Assembly (NCBI RefSeq): GCF_963675065.1
Contig: NZ_OY775906.1
Span: forward strand, 1,342,001-1,406,000
Reading direction: 5' to 3'
From: an uncultured Draconibacterium sp.
GTDB taxonomy: Bacteria > Bacteroidota > Bacteroidia > Bacteroidales > Prolixibacteraceae
DNA: 64,000 nt
Shown: piece by piece, positions 54,645 to 63,819 of the stretch
Position numbering within the stretch: the first letter of the stretch is position 1
Layout of the letters: each line of letters opens with the position of its first letter
Program-made: the position numbers and the translations under genes
Notes under the pieces: model-generated
Databases searched by the model: none
What the model saw: the letters and a program-made list of their open reading frames with translations, nothing else
What the model was told of the DNA's origin: nothing

Positions 54645-55055
54645 ATGGATAAATTCTTAGGATATTATATAATTAAAGAAAAGAGAGTTATCGTCGAGAT
54701 ATTAAAAGGGGCAATTACTGTAAATGAATATATCAAATTTAAAACAAACCAAATAGAAGATGAAGATTTTAATCCAAATTTTAATTTTATACTTGATATT
54801 AGAGATAATAATATAGTTTTTTCTAGTGAATTGGAAAAAAAAATGAAGCAATATATAGCATTTGAGAAAACAATAGGTTCTCTATCGAGCGAAAAGAAAG
54901 TTGCCGTAATTACGAATACGCCACAGCAAGTTGTTTATTCAACTCTTTATGAAAAATTAGATGAGCGCAAAATTGTTTATAGTATTTTTTCGACAAAGGA
55001 TGAAGCATTAAAATGGTTAAGTTTAAGTAATTCCGATATGGACATGATTATTTGA
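54645..55055 (+). CDS. 136-aa unknown, STAS/SpoIIAA-like fold suspected
   Basis: A 136-aa acidic soluble protein, visibly more AT-rich than its neighbours. The pattern (YYIIKEKRVIVEILKGAIT, FNFILDIRDNN, KKVAVITNTPQQVV, YSIFSTKDEALKWL) looks like alternating strands and helices and ends in a helix typical of SpoIIAA/STAS-like proteins. Family assignment is tentative. It is isolated, flanked by repeat elements on both sides, and might be acquired DNA. Confidence 0.55.
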   Translation: MDKFLGYYIIKEKRVIVEILKGAITVNEYIKFKTNQIEDEDFNPNFNFILDIRDNNIVFSSELEKKMKQYIAFEKTIGSLSSEKKVAVITNTPQQVVYSTLYEKLDERKIVYSIFSTKDEALKWLSLSNSDMDMII

Positions 55056-55184
55056 AGAAACAAAAACGCAACCTAACATTTTATAAATTTAATTGCGGAT
55101 TTCCTGCTTAATATCAACATCTTAACTCACACTTGTTTTGTGCATATCAGAACAGAGAATTAGCCCGTAATCCTTAATTCCGGG

Positions 55185-55338
55185 TTTCACCCGAGGTTAA
55201 TCACATTTTATCACTTCGGGATATGAGACAGAATTACAACGTTAATATGAGCTAATTGAACAGCGATGTTTGACTCCTAGCTATTATGGCACTGAAAGTG
55301 TCGAATGTGATTAACCCGGTGGTAGCGCCGGGGTGAAA
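55185..55338. repeat. inverted-repeat element in a 400-bp gap
   Basis: The left arm TTTCACCCGAGGTTAATCACATT is at 55185-55207, in part 23 bases. The right arm is at 55304-55338: AATGTGATTAACC, then CGGTGGTAGCGC, then CGGGGTGAAA. The 13-bp inner part matches the left arm exactly, and the right arm contains its own CCCGG/CCGGG hairpin. It looks like a small mobile or REP-type element. The rest of 55056-55466 has no gene. Confidence 0.55.
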
Positions 55339-55433
55339 ATGGCTGAAAAGAAATCGTCCGGAATAGGTAGCTGATCATGAGTTGCCCGTATTTCCGAACG
55401 AAAAATAGCTGTCTCTCTTTAATCGTCTTTCAG

Positions 55434-55462
55434 AAAAAAGCCACATCCTAAAATGTGGCTTT
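55434..55462 (-). terminator. terminator of the lipid gene cluster
   Basis: AAAGCCACAT (55437-55446) and ATGTGGCTTT (55453-55462) form a 10-bp stem; on the minus strand the A run at 55434-55439 reads as a T tract. It lies right after the CDP-alcohol phosphotransferase stop. Confidence 0.9.
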
Positions 55463-55466
55463 GCAA

Positions 55467-56063
55467 TTATTTAGCTTCTTTTTCAGCTTTCATTATCCAG
55501 TAGAGTCCCTTCACCCCGATCTTTATATCGTCGAGTTTAAAGAGTACAAATATCTTTTCGGTGTAGGCTACAATCCCCCATCCTACTGCGAGGTAGAAAA
55601 ACCAGGCGTAGAACCCGAAGACAAACAATACAAAAAAGAATACACTTTGTACATATCCGGCTGAAACGGCTGAATACAAGTGTAGTCCCGGAATTTTTCC
55701 GAAGCGCGCAAACGACACGATGTAACTAACTACAAATAATCCCAGGAAAAGGAATAAAAACCAGCTGTGTGGTTCAATATCGGCCCATTTAAATACAAAC
55801 AAACCTAAAATGGCCATTGCATACGTACAAATATCGGCCAGGTTATCGAGTGCGGCACCAAAATGTGTTTGCTGTTTAAGATAACGTGCCAGGTTTCCGT
55901 CGGCAACATCGCTTACCAGGCTAATACAAAGCAACCATACAAACAGTGGCTCATTACCTACAAGCGCGGCATAAAAAATTACCGGAAATGCTAACAAACG
56001 GTATAAACTAATCGCATTTGGCAGATTTACGATATTCTCGCCACGTACAAAAATTTTCTTCAT
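55467..56063 (-). CDS. CDP-alcohol phosphatidyltransferase
   Basis: A 198-aa membrane protein with about five or six helices. The family motif is complete: DVADGNLAR, then eight residues, G, three residues, D, three residues, D (GAALDNLAD). Such enzymes move a phosphoalcohol from CDP to an acceptor, making phospholipids such as phosphatidylglycerol-P, phosphatidylinositol or ether lipids. The acceptor cannot be told. It is the last gene of a minus-strand lipid cluster and follows the SDR by 60 bp. Confidence 0.9.
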   Translation of the reverse strand: MKKIFVRGENIVNLPNAISLYRLLAFPVIFYAALVGNEPLFVWLLCISLVSDVADGNLARYLKQQTHFGAALDNLADICTYAMAILGLFVFKWADIEPHSWFLFLFLGLFVVSYIVSFARFGKIPGLHLYSAVSAGYVQSVFFFVLFVFGFYAWFFYLAVGWGIVAYTEKIFVLFKLDDIKIGVKGLYWIMKAEKEAK

Positions 56064-56123
56064 AATCCTCGTTTAAACTTAACTGGTGTAAACCTAAAAT
56101 TTAGTTTGTGTAATAAAAATGAT

Positions 56124-57233
56124 TTATACCGCAGCTTTTATTTCAGTTACCTGCTGATCGGTATCACCGTTCAGGAAATAGCTAAGCATACGATGTATCG
56201 ATTCGGCAGTTACCTCACTCACTTCTTCTTCAACAATCGAATCGAGATTGGTTGTGTCGAAAGCAATATTGGTTTCGATATAAGCACCTGTAAACGACAT
56301 GCCAATTGCCATAATCCGCTCGAGCGAATTCATTTGTTCTTTCTCCAGAGTCATGTCGGGCACCAGACTAATTGGCATTAAACTGCTGATACTTCCAAGT
56401 AGGTCGGCATTTTTCACCGAGCTTTTAGCAATTAAATTCAGTATAACCGGTACCTGTTCGGCTTTTACGGCGCTCATCAGATAAGTAACTACGGTGTCAA
56501 TAGGAATAAGATTTTGAGTTGAATCCGGATCAACCTTTAAGCGAATTACACTTTCAGGGTATTTTTTTGCCAGGTTCTGTACGCGTTTCGAGAAATCGAA
56601 AATACCGTAATCGGTTTTTGTCACACCGGTTTTGTTATTACCAACCACCTGCGACAAACGCAAAATACAAGCATTTAATCCTTTATTATCGATATAATCT
56701 TTTATTACATTTTCGGCATATCGTTTTGACTGTTCGTAGTAATTCCGGAATGCATCAATTTCAGCATTATCGTAGAATTTTTCCTTGAACGGCTCGTTAA
56801 TACGTCCACATGAGTAGGCTGTGCTTACAAAATAAAAGCGCGATTCTTTTGCCGAATATTTCTGAAATGTATTAACCGAATTGGTTACTCCCTGTAGATT
56901 TGTTCCAAATATCTCTTCTTTCGATTTTATATCAAATTTTAAACTTGCCGCAAAGTGAAAATAATCGACGTTTCCCCCGAAAATGGTCTTCAACTCACTT
57001 TCTTGCAGCGCAAAATTTTCTTCAAATAACGAATAGTCGTGAACTTCAAGATTTGTAAAATCAACATCCCCTTCTCCTTTCATCTCTTTTAAAGCAGCTT
57101 TCACCCGCTCTTCGGCAGTAAATTTTTTATTACTGCGCGCGAGTGCAACTACCTTGTAGTTCTCCAACAATAATTCGTTTATAAAATTTGAAGCAACATA
57201 ACCGTTTGCTCCGTTTATAACAATTTTCTTCAT
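56124..57233 (-). CDS. extended SDR / fatty acyl-CoA reductase-like (NAD_binding_4)
   Basis: A 369-aa protein with an N-terminal Rossmann domain (INGANGYVASNFINELL, TGxxGxxG-like), a FVSTAY motif and the catalytic YYEQSK. Its plan resembles the Male-sterility/NAD_binding_4 type, which reduces or modifies lipid carboxyl groups, but epimerase-like function is equally possible. Its place between lipid genes favours a lipid substrate. The C-terminal about 60 residues are a helical acidic tail. Confidence 0.7.
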   Translation of the reverse strand: MKKIVINGANGYVASNFINELLLENYKVVALARSNKKFTAEERVKAALKEMKGEGDVDFTNLEVHDYSLFEENFALQESELKTIFGGNVDYFHFAASLKFDIKSKEEIFGTNLQGVTNSVNTFQKYSAKESRFYFVSTAYSCGRINEPFKEKFYDNAEIDAFRNYYEQSKRYAENVIKDYIDNKGLNACILRLSQVVGNNKTGVTKTDYGIFDFSKRVQNLAKKYPESVIRLKVDPDSTQNLIPIDTVVTYLMSAVKAEQVPVILNLIAKSSVKNADLLGSISSLMPISLVPDMTLEKEQMNSLERIMAIGMSFTGAYIETNIAFDTTNLDSIVEEEVSEVTAESIHRMLSYFLNGDTDQQVTEIKAAV

Positions 57234-57366
57234 GACGTAATATTTGATTCGGAGACTTTAAAAAGTCCCTACTTAGCTATTCAGTTTTCTCTAATTTCTG
57301 TTTTACTATATACAAATTACTCTTTTTTTAGCAGAAATACCAACATCGTCACTACATTATACATAT

Positions 57367-58041
57367 TTACATTAAAAGTAAAAGTGTAAATGCTGCCCCA
57401 AGTGGAATGGTTAAATTATCAGATCCGCGCCAACTTAATAATTCTGCCAGCGTGCTAACCAATGCAACTGCCAACCCAATATAAAAGGTTTTCAAATCGA
57501 AAACACCACGATTAAAAAACAAGGCCAACAGACTGATAACAAAACTGGTGAGTAAAAAAGCACCCGATCCGAAAATTGATTTTCCGGTATCAATGCCAAA
57601 TATTTTTATTTTATGGTTGTTTGTTTTAAAGCTGATTCCCACAATGGCTGCCATCGGGTCGCTGATTCCCAAAATCAGCATTGGCAGGATGAAAATAAAT
57701 TTACTCTCGAGTAAATCCGACATTAAAAATGTAAGATAAATGGATGCCGGTAACAGGTAACTTCCAATCGATTTCCGGTCGATATCGTGAATAGAATTCA
57801 GCTGCTTGCTGTATTGTGTTATAAACAAGGCTGCAAAAAATATTAAGGCCAGTACAAACACATACCAATGGCTTGAAAAGATGTATGGAAATGGTACCAC
57901 GGCAATAGTAGCAGTAAAGTGTGCGAACTTTCGTGTAAACTCGCCTTTTACTTTTAGTCGTCGGTAGTTAAGTTCGTTAAAAGCCAGTAATAATATTATT
58001 GCAATAAAATATACTACTGACAGCGTTATAGTATTTCCCAT
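57367..58041 (-). CDS. phytol/dolichol kinase-like membrane protein
   Basis: A 224-aa membrane protein with about seven helices. The EFTRKFAHF segment, LGISDPMAAIVG and the final WRGSDNLTIPLGAAF match the diacylglycerol/polyprenol kinase group (VTE5, SEC59), which phosphorylates isoprenoid or lipid alcohols with CTP. The lipid alcohol is unknown. It lies 134 bp before the CdsA stop-start gap in the same direction as the cluster. Confidence 0.78.
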   Translation of the reverse strand: MGNTITLSVVYFIAIILLLAFNELNYRRLKVKGEFTRKFAHFTATIAVVPFPYIFSSHWYVFVLALIFFAALFITQYSKQLNSIHDIDRKSIGSYLLPASIYLTFLMSDLLESKFIFILPMLILGISDPMAAIVGISFKTNNHKIKIFGIDTGKSIFGSGAFLLTSFVISLLALFFNRGVFDLKTFYIGLAVALVSTLAELLSWRGSDNLTIPLGAAFTLLLLM

Positions 58042-58174
58042 AAAAATATTTTACTCTCTGGTATTCTTCCCATTAATTCCAGCACAGTTATCAATAAACA
58101 AAGTTATCGTTAAATTAGTTTCTCTACTTTTTTTATTGGACCAACTGCCATTATCTTCTCCCGAAATGCTCAAG

Positions 58175-58903
58175 TTAATAACCAATCATTAGAAAAAAAA
58201 ATGTTACCCAGGCACCTCCGGCAATTAAACTATCAAACCGGTCGAGAAATCCTCCGTGTCCCGGTATTAAATTGCTGTAATCTTTTACTCCAAATTTCCT
58301 CTTATACAACGATGCTGCAATGTCGCCCAAAAAGGCAAACACAATTATTCCGAGTGTAAGCCCGGCAACCACATACCATTTGTTGCTATATAATCCGTGA
58401 AGAAAAAAGCCGCTTGCGAAAGCAAACAGCGCACCACCAACAGTTCCTCCAATGGTTTTATTCGGACTGATTTCAGGTGCAATCTTTGTTTTTCCCCATA
58501 ACTGTCCCGAGATCTGGCTAAACGCATCAAATATCGATAAGATCAGAAATGCAAAAAGCACCAGCTTATTCTCCATAGCCCCAAATAACCACAATCCTAT
58601 GCCCAACCCGGCGTAAATTACAAGGGAAACGATTACAAAGCCTGATTGTTTATAATCTGCCCTTTTAAATAGCCTAAAAAGTTCGAAACCACCAGCCAGC
58701 AATATTATTCCAATCAAAACCTGAAAAATTACCGGTTTTATTGTGATGCTAAAAAACAAAACGTGAATAATAATAAAATAACTAATGAATTTCGTCCAGC
58801 TTTTTCGGGCCACTTCTTTTTCCTTTTTCCGGTTAATGAAAAAGAAACCTACTGCGCCAAGCAGAAAATACGACAAAATAAATATGTATATGGTTAAAAT
58901 CAT
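58175..58903 (-). CDS. phosphatidate cytidylyltransferase-like (CdsA family)
   Basis: A 242-aa membrane protein with the complete CDS signature near the C-terminus: SLYKRKFGVKDYSNLIP followed by GHGGFLDRFDS. It would make a CDP-lipid from a phosphorylated lipid alcohol. The normal essential CdsA is likely encoded elsewhere; this one may serve the cluster's own lipid. It starts 1 bp after the TSUP gene, so the two are coupled. Confidence 0.85.
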   Translation of the reverse strand: MILTIYIFILSYFLLGAVGFFFINRKKEKEVARKSWTKFISYFIIIHVLFFSITIKPVIFQVLIGIILLAGGFELFRLFKRADYKQSGFVIVSLVIYAGLGIGLWLFGAMENKLVLFAFLILSIFDAFSQISGQLWGKTKIAPEISPNKTIGGTVGGALFAFASGFFLHGLYSNKWYVVAGLTLGIIVFAFLGDIAASLYKRKFGVKDYSNLIPGHGGFLDRFDSLIAGGAWVTFFFLMIGY

Positions 58904-58904
58904 G

Positions 58905-59702
58905 TTACCTGTTTACTATCATTAAAATACCTATTACTGCAACCACAGCAGCATACACGTACTTCACCTTTCTTTCTGATTTTCCGATCTTCGCTTTCGA
59001 GAATAGCCGCGGCCCTAAAAACGCACCAATTACAGAACCAGATGTCAGAAAAGCAATTAAAGTTAAGTCGATACTTCCCATTAGAAAGTGTGCTCCAACC
59101 GCAAAAACCGTGTTAACTAAAACCACCAGTAACGATGTGCCAACCACTAATTTTACTGGTAGTCGCATCGAAAACAATCCTGCAATAATAGGTGCCGTTC
59201 CGCTGGTTCCAAATGTTCCGGCAATCAACCCCGCAGTTAAGCCAAAAAAGGAGCCTTTTCCAATACGAACGGCCTTCAGCTTTGCTTTACCTTCTTCGTC
59301 TTCAACCTCCTTGTATTTTCTTACTCCAGCAACCAGCATATTTATGGCTATCAGAATGGAATACACCCCAAATAATATTTTTAATTGCGGCTCCGAAATT
59401 AAGTTTGTCATACGTGCTCCCACTAAAGCTCCAACAATTCCGGCAATGCTAAACAAGGCACCGGTATTGATATCTATATTTCCTTTTCGGTAGTGGCCCC
59501 ACGAGCCCACCAAACCAATGGGCAAGGTTGCTGCCAGCGAGGTTGCAACAGCTGTGTGCGCCGGCACACCAATAATTAAGGTAAGCACCGGCAAAAAGAA
59601 AAAGCCTCCGCCTCCTCCTAAGATGGTACCAAAAAGCCCTATTAAAAAGCCAATTAAAGGTAAAACAAGGTAGATATTTTCAAATGAAGAATTAAAAATC
59701 AT
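58905..59702 (-). CDS. TSUP/TauE-SafE family transporter
   Basis: A 265-aa membrane protein with about eight helices of the TauE/SafE (TSUP) family: LIGLFGTILGGGGGFFF at the start and the repeat GLIAGTFGTSGTAPIIAGLF near the middle are characteristic. Members export or import sulfite, sulfonates or other small anions. It is the first gene of the minus-strand cluster; why it sits with lipid genes is unclear. Confidence 0.88.
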   Translation of the reverse strand: MIFNSSFENIYLVLPLIGFLIGLFGTILGGGGGFFFLPVLTLIIGVPAHTAVATSLAATLPIGLVGSWGHYRKGNIDINTGALFSIAGIVGALVGARMTNLISEPQLKILFGVYSILIAINMLVAGVRKYKEVEDEEGKAKLKAVRIGKGSFFGLTAGLIAGTFGTSGTAPIIAGLFSMRLPVKLVVGTSLLVVLVNTVFAVGAHFLMGSIDLTLIAFLTSGSVIGAFLGPRLFSKAKIGKSERKVKYVYAAVVAVIGILMIVNR

Positions 59703-60437
59703 AATTTATTTTTACGGTCAGTTAAAATTAAAAATTATGTGACTAAACCGTAGTATTTAAAACCAATCTAATTGAAACTCCTCGCAGCAGAGCTGACGAG
59801 CAATCCGATTCCGTTAAGGACTTTTTTATTGTTTTGTTCGCTTACCGGAATTCAAAATTCAAAGGTAAAGCATAAAATTTTATGGTTAAGTGATACGAAA
59901 CACAATCTAAAAACACGCTATATATTTTAACATCTGTTAACATTTCAAGCAGAAAAGAGTTCAGAATTTAAATTTCTGCACGATAAATAGCTAAAAATAA
60001 AAGTGATTTAATTGCGCTCATGATCATGGCAAAACAGAAATGCGATAGTTTGTAGCTTCTATACTTAACAAAAGCAAATCATGATAAAAATTTTCAGGTC
60101 CGAAGAAATAAAATTCTAAGTTGGAGGATGCAGTAGCGTATTTACAAATCAAATCTGCCAATAATTTTATTGCTGCAACCCAAAATCCTGTAGCAAAGAA
60201 GGACAAACACTTCCTGCTGCCGACACAATTATTGATTTCTGCGAGGAGTTTCATTTTGTTAAAAACACATTGCCACTATCAACGATCAAAGAATACCCTC
60301 GATTTTTGATATTGATTGACCTTGTAATTTGGCCGGTGCTTTGCTTACCTATGAAGTAATGTGAACAAACTTTGTTTTAATTATGTATTCTTAAAAAGAT
60401 TTTAACGTCAATACATATAAATAATAAATTATTACTT
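59703..60437. other. 735-bp intergenic region framed by an inverted repeat
   Basis: No convincing gene. A 15-bp inverted repeat, TGAAACTCCTCGCAG at 59773-59787 and its complement at 60239-60253, encloses 450 bp; the left arm continues into a hairpin (CTCGCAGC, AGA, GCTGACGAG). A minus-strand frame of 76 codons inside (60024-60254) starts in the right arm but has no recognisable homology. Perhaps a decayed mobile element. Confidence 0.5.
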
Positions 60438-63400
60438 ATGCAAAAACTAGCACTATTAATGATGTTTCTTGCTATGGGCTTTTTGTCCTTTTCGCAGGAA
60501 ACCAGATTACTGCGTCAACCAAGCATTAGCGACACCCATATTGTTTTTACCTACGGAGGTGACATATGGGTTAGCGATTTAGCATCAAACAACACCATCC
60601 GACTCACCAGCACAGGAGCCGTTGAAAGCCAACCTTGTTTTTCTCCCGACGGAAAAACCATTGCTTTTAACTCTAACCGCTCCGGGGTAACTTCAGTTTA
60701 CACCGTTCCGGTTGAAGGAGGAACTCCCATTAGAATTACCTGGCACCCAAGCGGGGCAACAGTTTGTGGCTGGTCTCCTGATGGTGAAAATATTCTTTTC
60801 ACCTCGTTACGCGAAACAGCTCCCAGCACATTCGGACGTTTGTGGACGATTTCAAAAGATGGCGGCCCGGCAAGCTTACTAACCGAACAATTTGGAAACG
60901 ACGGCTCCTTTTCGCCCAACGGAAAAAAAATTGTTATCGATCGTATATCGCGCTGGGATATTGAATGGAGAAATTACCGTGGCGGACAAAACAAACCACT
61001 TGTAATACTGGATCTGAAAGATTTTTCGGAAGAATTTATTCCGAATGAAAAAACCACTGATATTCAGCCGCTTTGGCTGGGCGATAAAATCTACTTTATT
61101 TCCGACCGCGATTTTGTTGCCAATATTTGGTCGTATACCCCGGCAACAAAACAATTGGAGCAGTTGACCAAGTTTGAAGGCTCTGATGTAAAATGGCTGG
61201 ACGGAAAAGGCGACCAACTGGTATTTGAGCGTGAAGGTTATTTGCACCTCATGAATATAAACACAAAAGCGATAGAAAAACTTTCGATTAATGTTGTTGG
61301 CGACTTTCTTTGGGCCGAGACAAAATGGGTAGATTTAAGTTCTTCTGCACGTTCAGCATCGTTATCTCCAACCGGGAAACGTGCCATTTTTGAAGCACGT
61401 GGCGAAATATTTACCGTACCTGAAGAACATGGAGATACCCGTAATATCACACAATCATCGGATGTGGCAGACCGTGCACCTGTTTGGTCGCCAAAAGGTG
61501 ATCAGCTGGCTTGGTTTTCAGATAAAAATGGCGAAGGTTACGCCTTGCTTATTGCCAATCAAAACGGGCTGGAAGAACCAAAAAGTATATCAATTGGCGA
61601 ATCAAAACTGGGCTGGGAACCAACATGGTCGCCCGATGGTAAATTTATTGCCTTTACCGACGACGATGTGCGCATAAGAGTTTTAAATATTGAAGATGAA
61701 ACAATTGAGACCGTTGATATTGGTGGCAATAACCTGGAACGTGGCAGCATGGGACTTACCTGGTCACCCGACTCAAAATGGCTCGCTTATGCAAAATCTG
61801 CCTCGAATAATTTCAGGCAGATTACCATGTGGTCGCTCGACGATAAAAGCATCCACAAAGTAACAAACACTTTTGCCGACGCCTTTTCTCCTGCATGGGA
61901 TAAAGACAAAAAGCATTTCTACTTCCTGGCAAGTACCGATTTGGCGCTAGGTTCGGGCTGGGCGAACACCAGCTCAATGACAGCAAATGCCAAATACAGT
62001 GTGTATGCCGTAAATCTTCAGAAAGACGAAGATTCGCCATTCAAACTAAAAAGCGATGAAGAAGAAGTAAAAGAAGAATCCGAAGATAAAGAGTCCGCAA
62101 AAAAGGAAGAGAAACAGGATAAAAAAGACGATACAAAATCAGAAGAAAAAGATGAATCGATAAAAATCGATTTTGAAAATATTGCTGAGCGAACTATTCC
62201 TTTACCAATGCCTAACAGAAATTACCGTGCAGTTCTTACCGGCACTGAAGGCAATGTTTTTATTGCTGAATCGGTTCCTAATCAACCGGGTGTAACCATT
62301 CAAAAGTTTACCCTTGAAGATAAGGAAGCTAAAGAATTTGTAAGTGGGGCACACAGCCTCACCATATCAACCGATGGGAAAAAAATGCTGGCGAAAGTTG
62401 GTTCGTCGTGGAAAATTATGTCGACAAGCGGAGCATCAGGTAAAGATGGTGAAACATTAAATGTCAGCTTAAAAACCAAACTCGACCGCTCTAAAGAATG
62501 GAGCCAGATTTTTGAAGAAGCCTGGCGTTACGAACGGGATTACTTCTACGATCCTAATCTTCACGGAAGAGACTGGGAAGTAGTGCACGAACGTTATGCA
62601 CCGCTTATTCCATTTATTAAACACCGTGCCGATCTTACCTACGTTCTCGATCAGATGAACGGGGAACTTTCTGTTGGCCATAGCTTTGTTATGGGCGGCG
62701 ATTATCCTGAAACAGAGCGAAATTCTATAGGATTGCTGGGTGCTGATTTAGTGCCAGAAAAAGGAGCATGGAAAATCGACAGAATTTATAGTACCGAAAG
62801 CTGGAATCCTGAATTGTCGAGTCCGTTGGAAGAACCCGGGTTAAAAGTTACTGAAGATAATTTTATCGTTGGCGTAAATGGTGAAGAAATGACTGCAGCC
62901 GATAACCCTTTTAAGTTTTTAGATGGAACTTCGGGAGTACAAACTGTTTTGCATATTAACGACAAACCGGATTTTGAAAGCGCCTGGACAATAACTGTTA
63001 AACCAATTCGTAGCGAAAATGCCTTACGTCAACGCGCCTGGGTAGAAGATAACCGTAGAAAAGTAGATGAATTATCCGACGGGAAACTGGCTTACATTTG
63101 GGTACCAAACACCAGTAGTCCTGGGTTTATCTCGTTTAACCGTTACTTTTTTGCCCAACAAGATAAATTGGGTGCAGTGATTGACGAACGTTTTAACGGT
63201 GGTGGTTTATTGGACGATTACATGGTCGACCTGATGACCCGCAATCTACGTGCAGGACTCACCAACGAAGTGCCAAACGGTAAACCATTCAAACTGCCTG
63301 CTGGAATTTTAGGACCAAAAGCCTTATTGATAAACGAAAAAGGCGGTTCAGGTGGCGATTTCTTCCCATGGGTTTTCCGTCAGCAAAAAGCCGGACCACT

Positions 63401-63698
63401 GATTGGTTCAACAACCTGGGGAGGCCTGGTAAAATCATCAGTTCATTACAGTCTGGTTGACGGCGGAGCACTTACCGCTCCCGACAACGCAGTCTTCGAT
63501 CCTGTTAACAACGAATGGATCGCTGAAAACAAAGGCGTTGCTCCGGATATTGAGGTCCAGCAAGATACTAAATCACTAGAGAAAGGAAAAGATCCTCAGT
63601 TAGAACGTGCGGTACAGGAAGTATTAAAATTGGTTCAAGAACAAGGAATAAAAGAGATAACACCTCCCCCCTTTCCTACTCCAGCAGTAAAAAAATAG
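60438..63698 (+). CDS. tricorn-type S41 protease with beta-propeller
   Basis: A 1,086-aa secreted or periplasmic protease (signal peptide ends FLSFSQ). The N-terminal half has TolB-like propeller blades (FSPDGKTIAFNSN, WSPKGDQLAWFSD, WSPDSKWLAYAKS) of the tricorn protease, then a highly charged Lys/Glu linker of about 40 residues near residues 535-575, then the core C1, a PDZ domain and the S41 catalytic C2. The nucleophile Ser is in NEKGGSGGDFFPW. Tricorn-like proteases of Bacteroidota process peptides in the periplasm. A bidirectional terminator follows. Confidence 0.93.
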   Translation: MQKLALLMMFLAMGFLSFSQETRLLRQPSISDTHIVFTYGGDIWVSDLASNNTIRLTSTGAVESQPCFSPDGKTIAFNSNRSGVTSVYTVPVEGGTPIRITWHPSGATVCGWSPDGENILFTSLRETAPSTFGRLWTISKDGGPASLLTEQFGNDGSFSPNGKKIVIDRISRWDIEWRNYRGGQNKPLVILDLKDFSEEFIPNEKTTDIQPLWLGDKIYFISDRDFVANIWSYTPATKQLEQLTKFEGSDVKWLDGKGDQLVFEREGYLHLMNINTKAIEKLSINVVGDFLWAETKWVDLSSSARSASLSPTGKRAIFEARGEIFTVPEEHGDTRNITQSSDVADRAPVWSPKGDQLAWFSDKNGEGYALLIANQNGLEEPKSISIGESKLGWEPTWSPDGKFIAFTDDDVRIRVLNIEDETIETVDIGGNNLERGSMGLTWSPDSKWLAYAKSASNNFRQITMWSLDDKSIHKVTNTFADAFSPAWDKDKKHFYFLASTDLALGSGWANTSSMTANAKYSVYAVNLQKDEDSPFKLKSDEEEVKEESEDKESAKKEEKQDKKDDTKSEEKDESIKIDFENIAERTIPLPMPNRNYRAVLTGTEGNVFIAESVPNQPGVTIQKFTLEDKEAKEFVSGAHSLTISTDGKKMLAKVGSSWKIMSTSGASGKDGETLNVSLKTKLDRSKEWSQIFEEAWRYERDYFYDPNLHGRDWEVVHERYAPLIPFIKHRADLTYVLDQMNGELSVGHSFVMGGDYPETERNSIGLLGADLVPEKGAWKIDRIYSTESWNPELSSPLEEPGLKVTEDNFIVGVNGEEMTAADNPFKFLDGTSGVQTVLHINDKPDFESAWTITVKPIRSENALRQRAWVEDNRRKVDELSDGKLAYIWVPNTSSPGFISFNRYFFAQQDKLGAVIDERFNGGGLLDDYMVDLMTRNLRAGLTNEVPNGKPFKLPAGILGPKALLINEKGGSGGDFFPWVFRQQKAGPLIGSTTWGGLVKSSVHYSLVDGGALTAPDNAVFDPVNNEWIAENKGVAPDIEVQQDTKSLEKGKDPQLERAVQEVLKLVQEQGIKEITPPPFPTPAVKK

Positions 63699-63716
63699 AC
63701 CGAAATAGTTGAGCAT

Positions 63717-63755
63717 AAAAAAAATTCCGCTTCAAAATTAAGCGGAATTTTTTTT
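63717..63755. terminator. bidirectional terminator between convergent genes
   Basis: AAAATTCCGCTT (63721-63732) and AAGCGGAATTTT (63740-63751) form a 12-bp stem with a 7-nt loop, framed by A and T runs. It can serve both the tricorn gene and the convergent receptor gene. Confidence 0.93.
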
Positions 63756-63819
63756 ATTCATTAAAGATTCAAATCGTTATAATTCTTCAATTATTATTCT
63801 ATGTTCAACTATATTCTAC

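Noticed and set aside
60024..60254. 76-codon minus-strand frame in the intergenic region before the tricorn gene
   Set aside because: It starts inside the inverted repeat arm, has no recognisable homology and no ribosome site; more likely a chance frame or element remnant.
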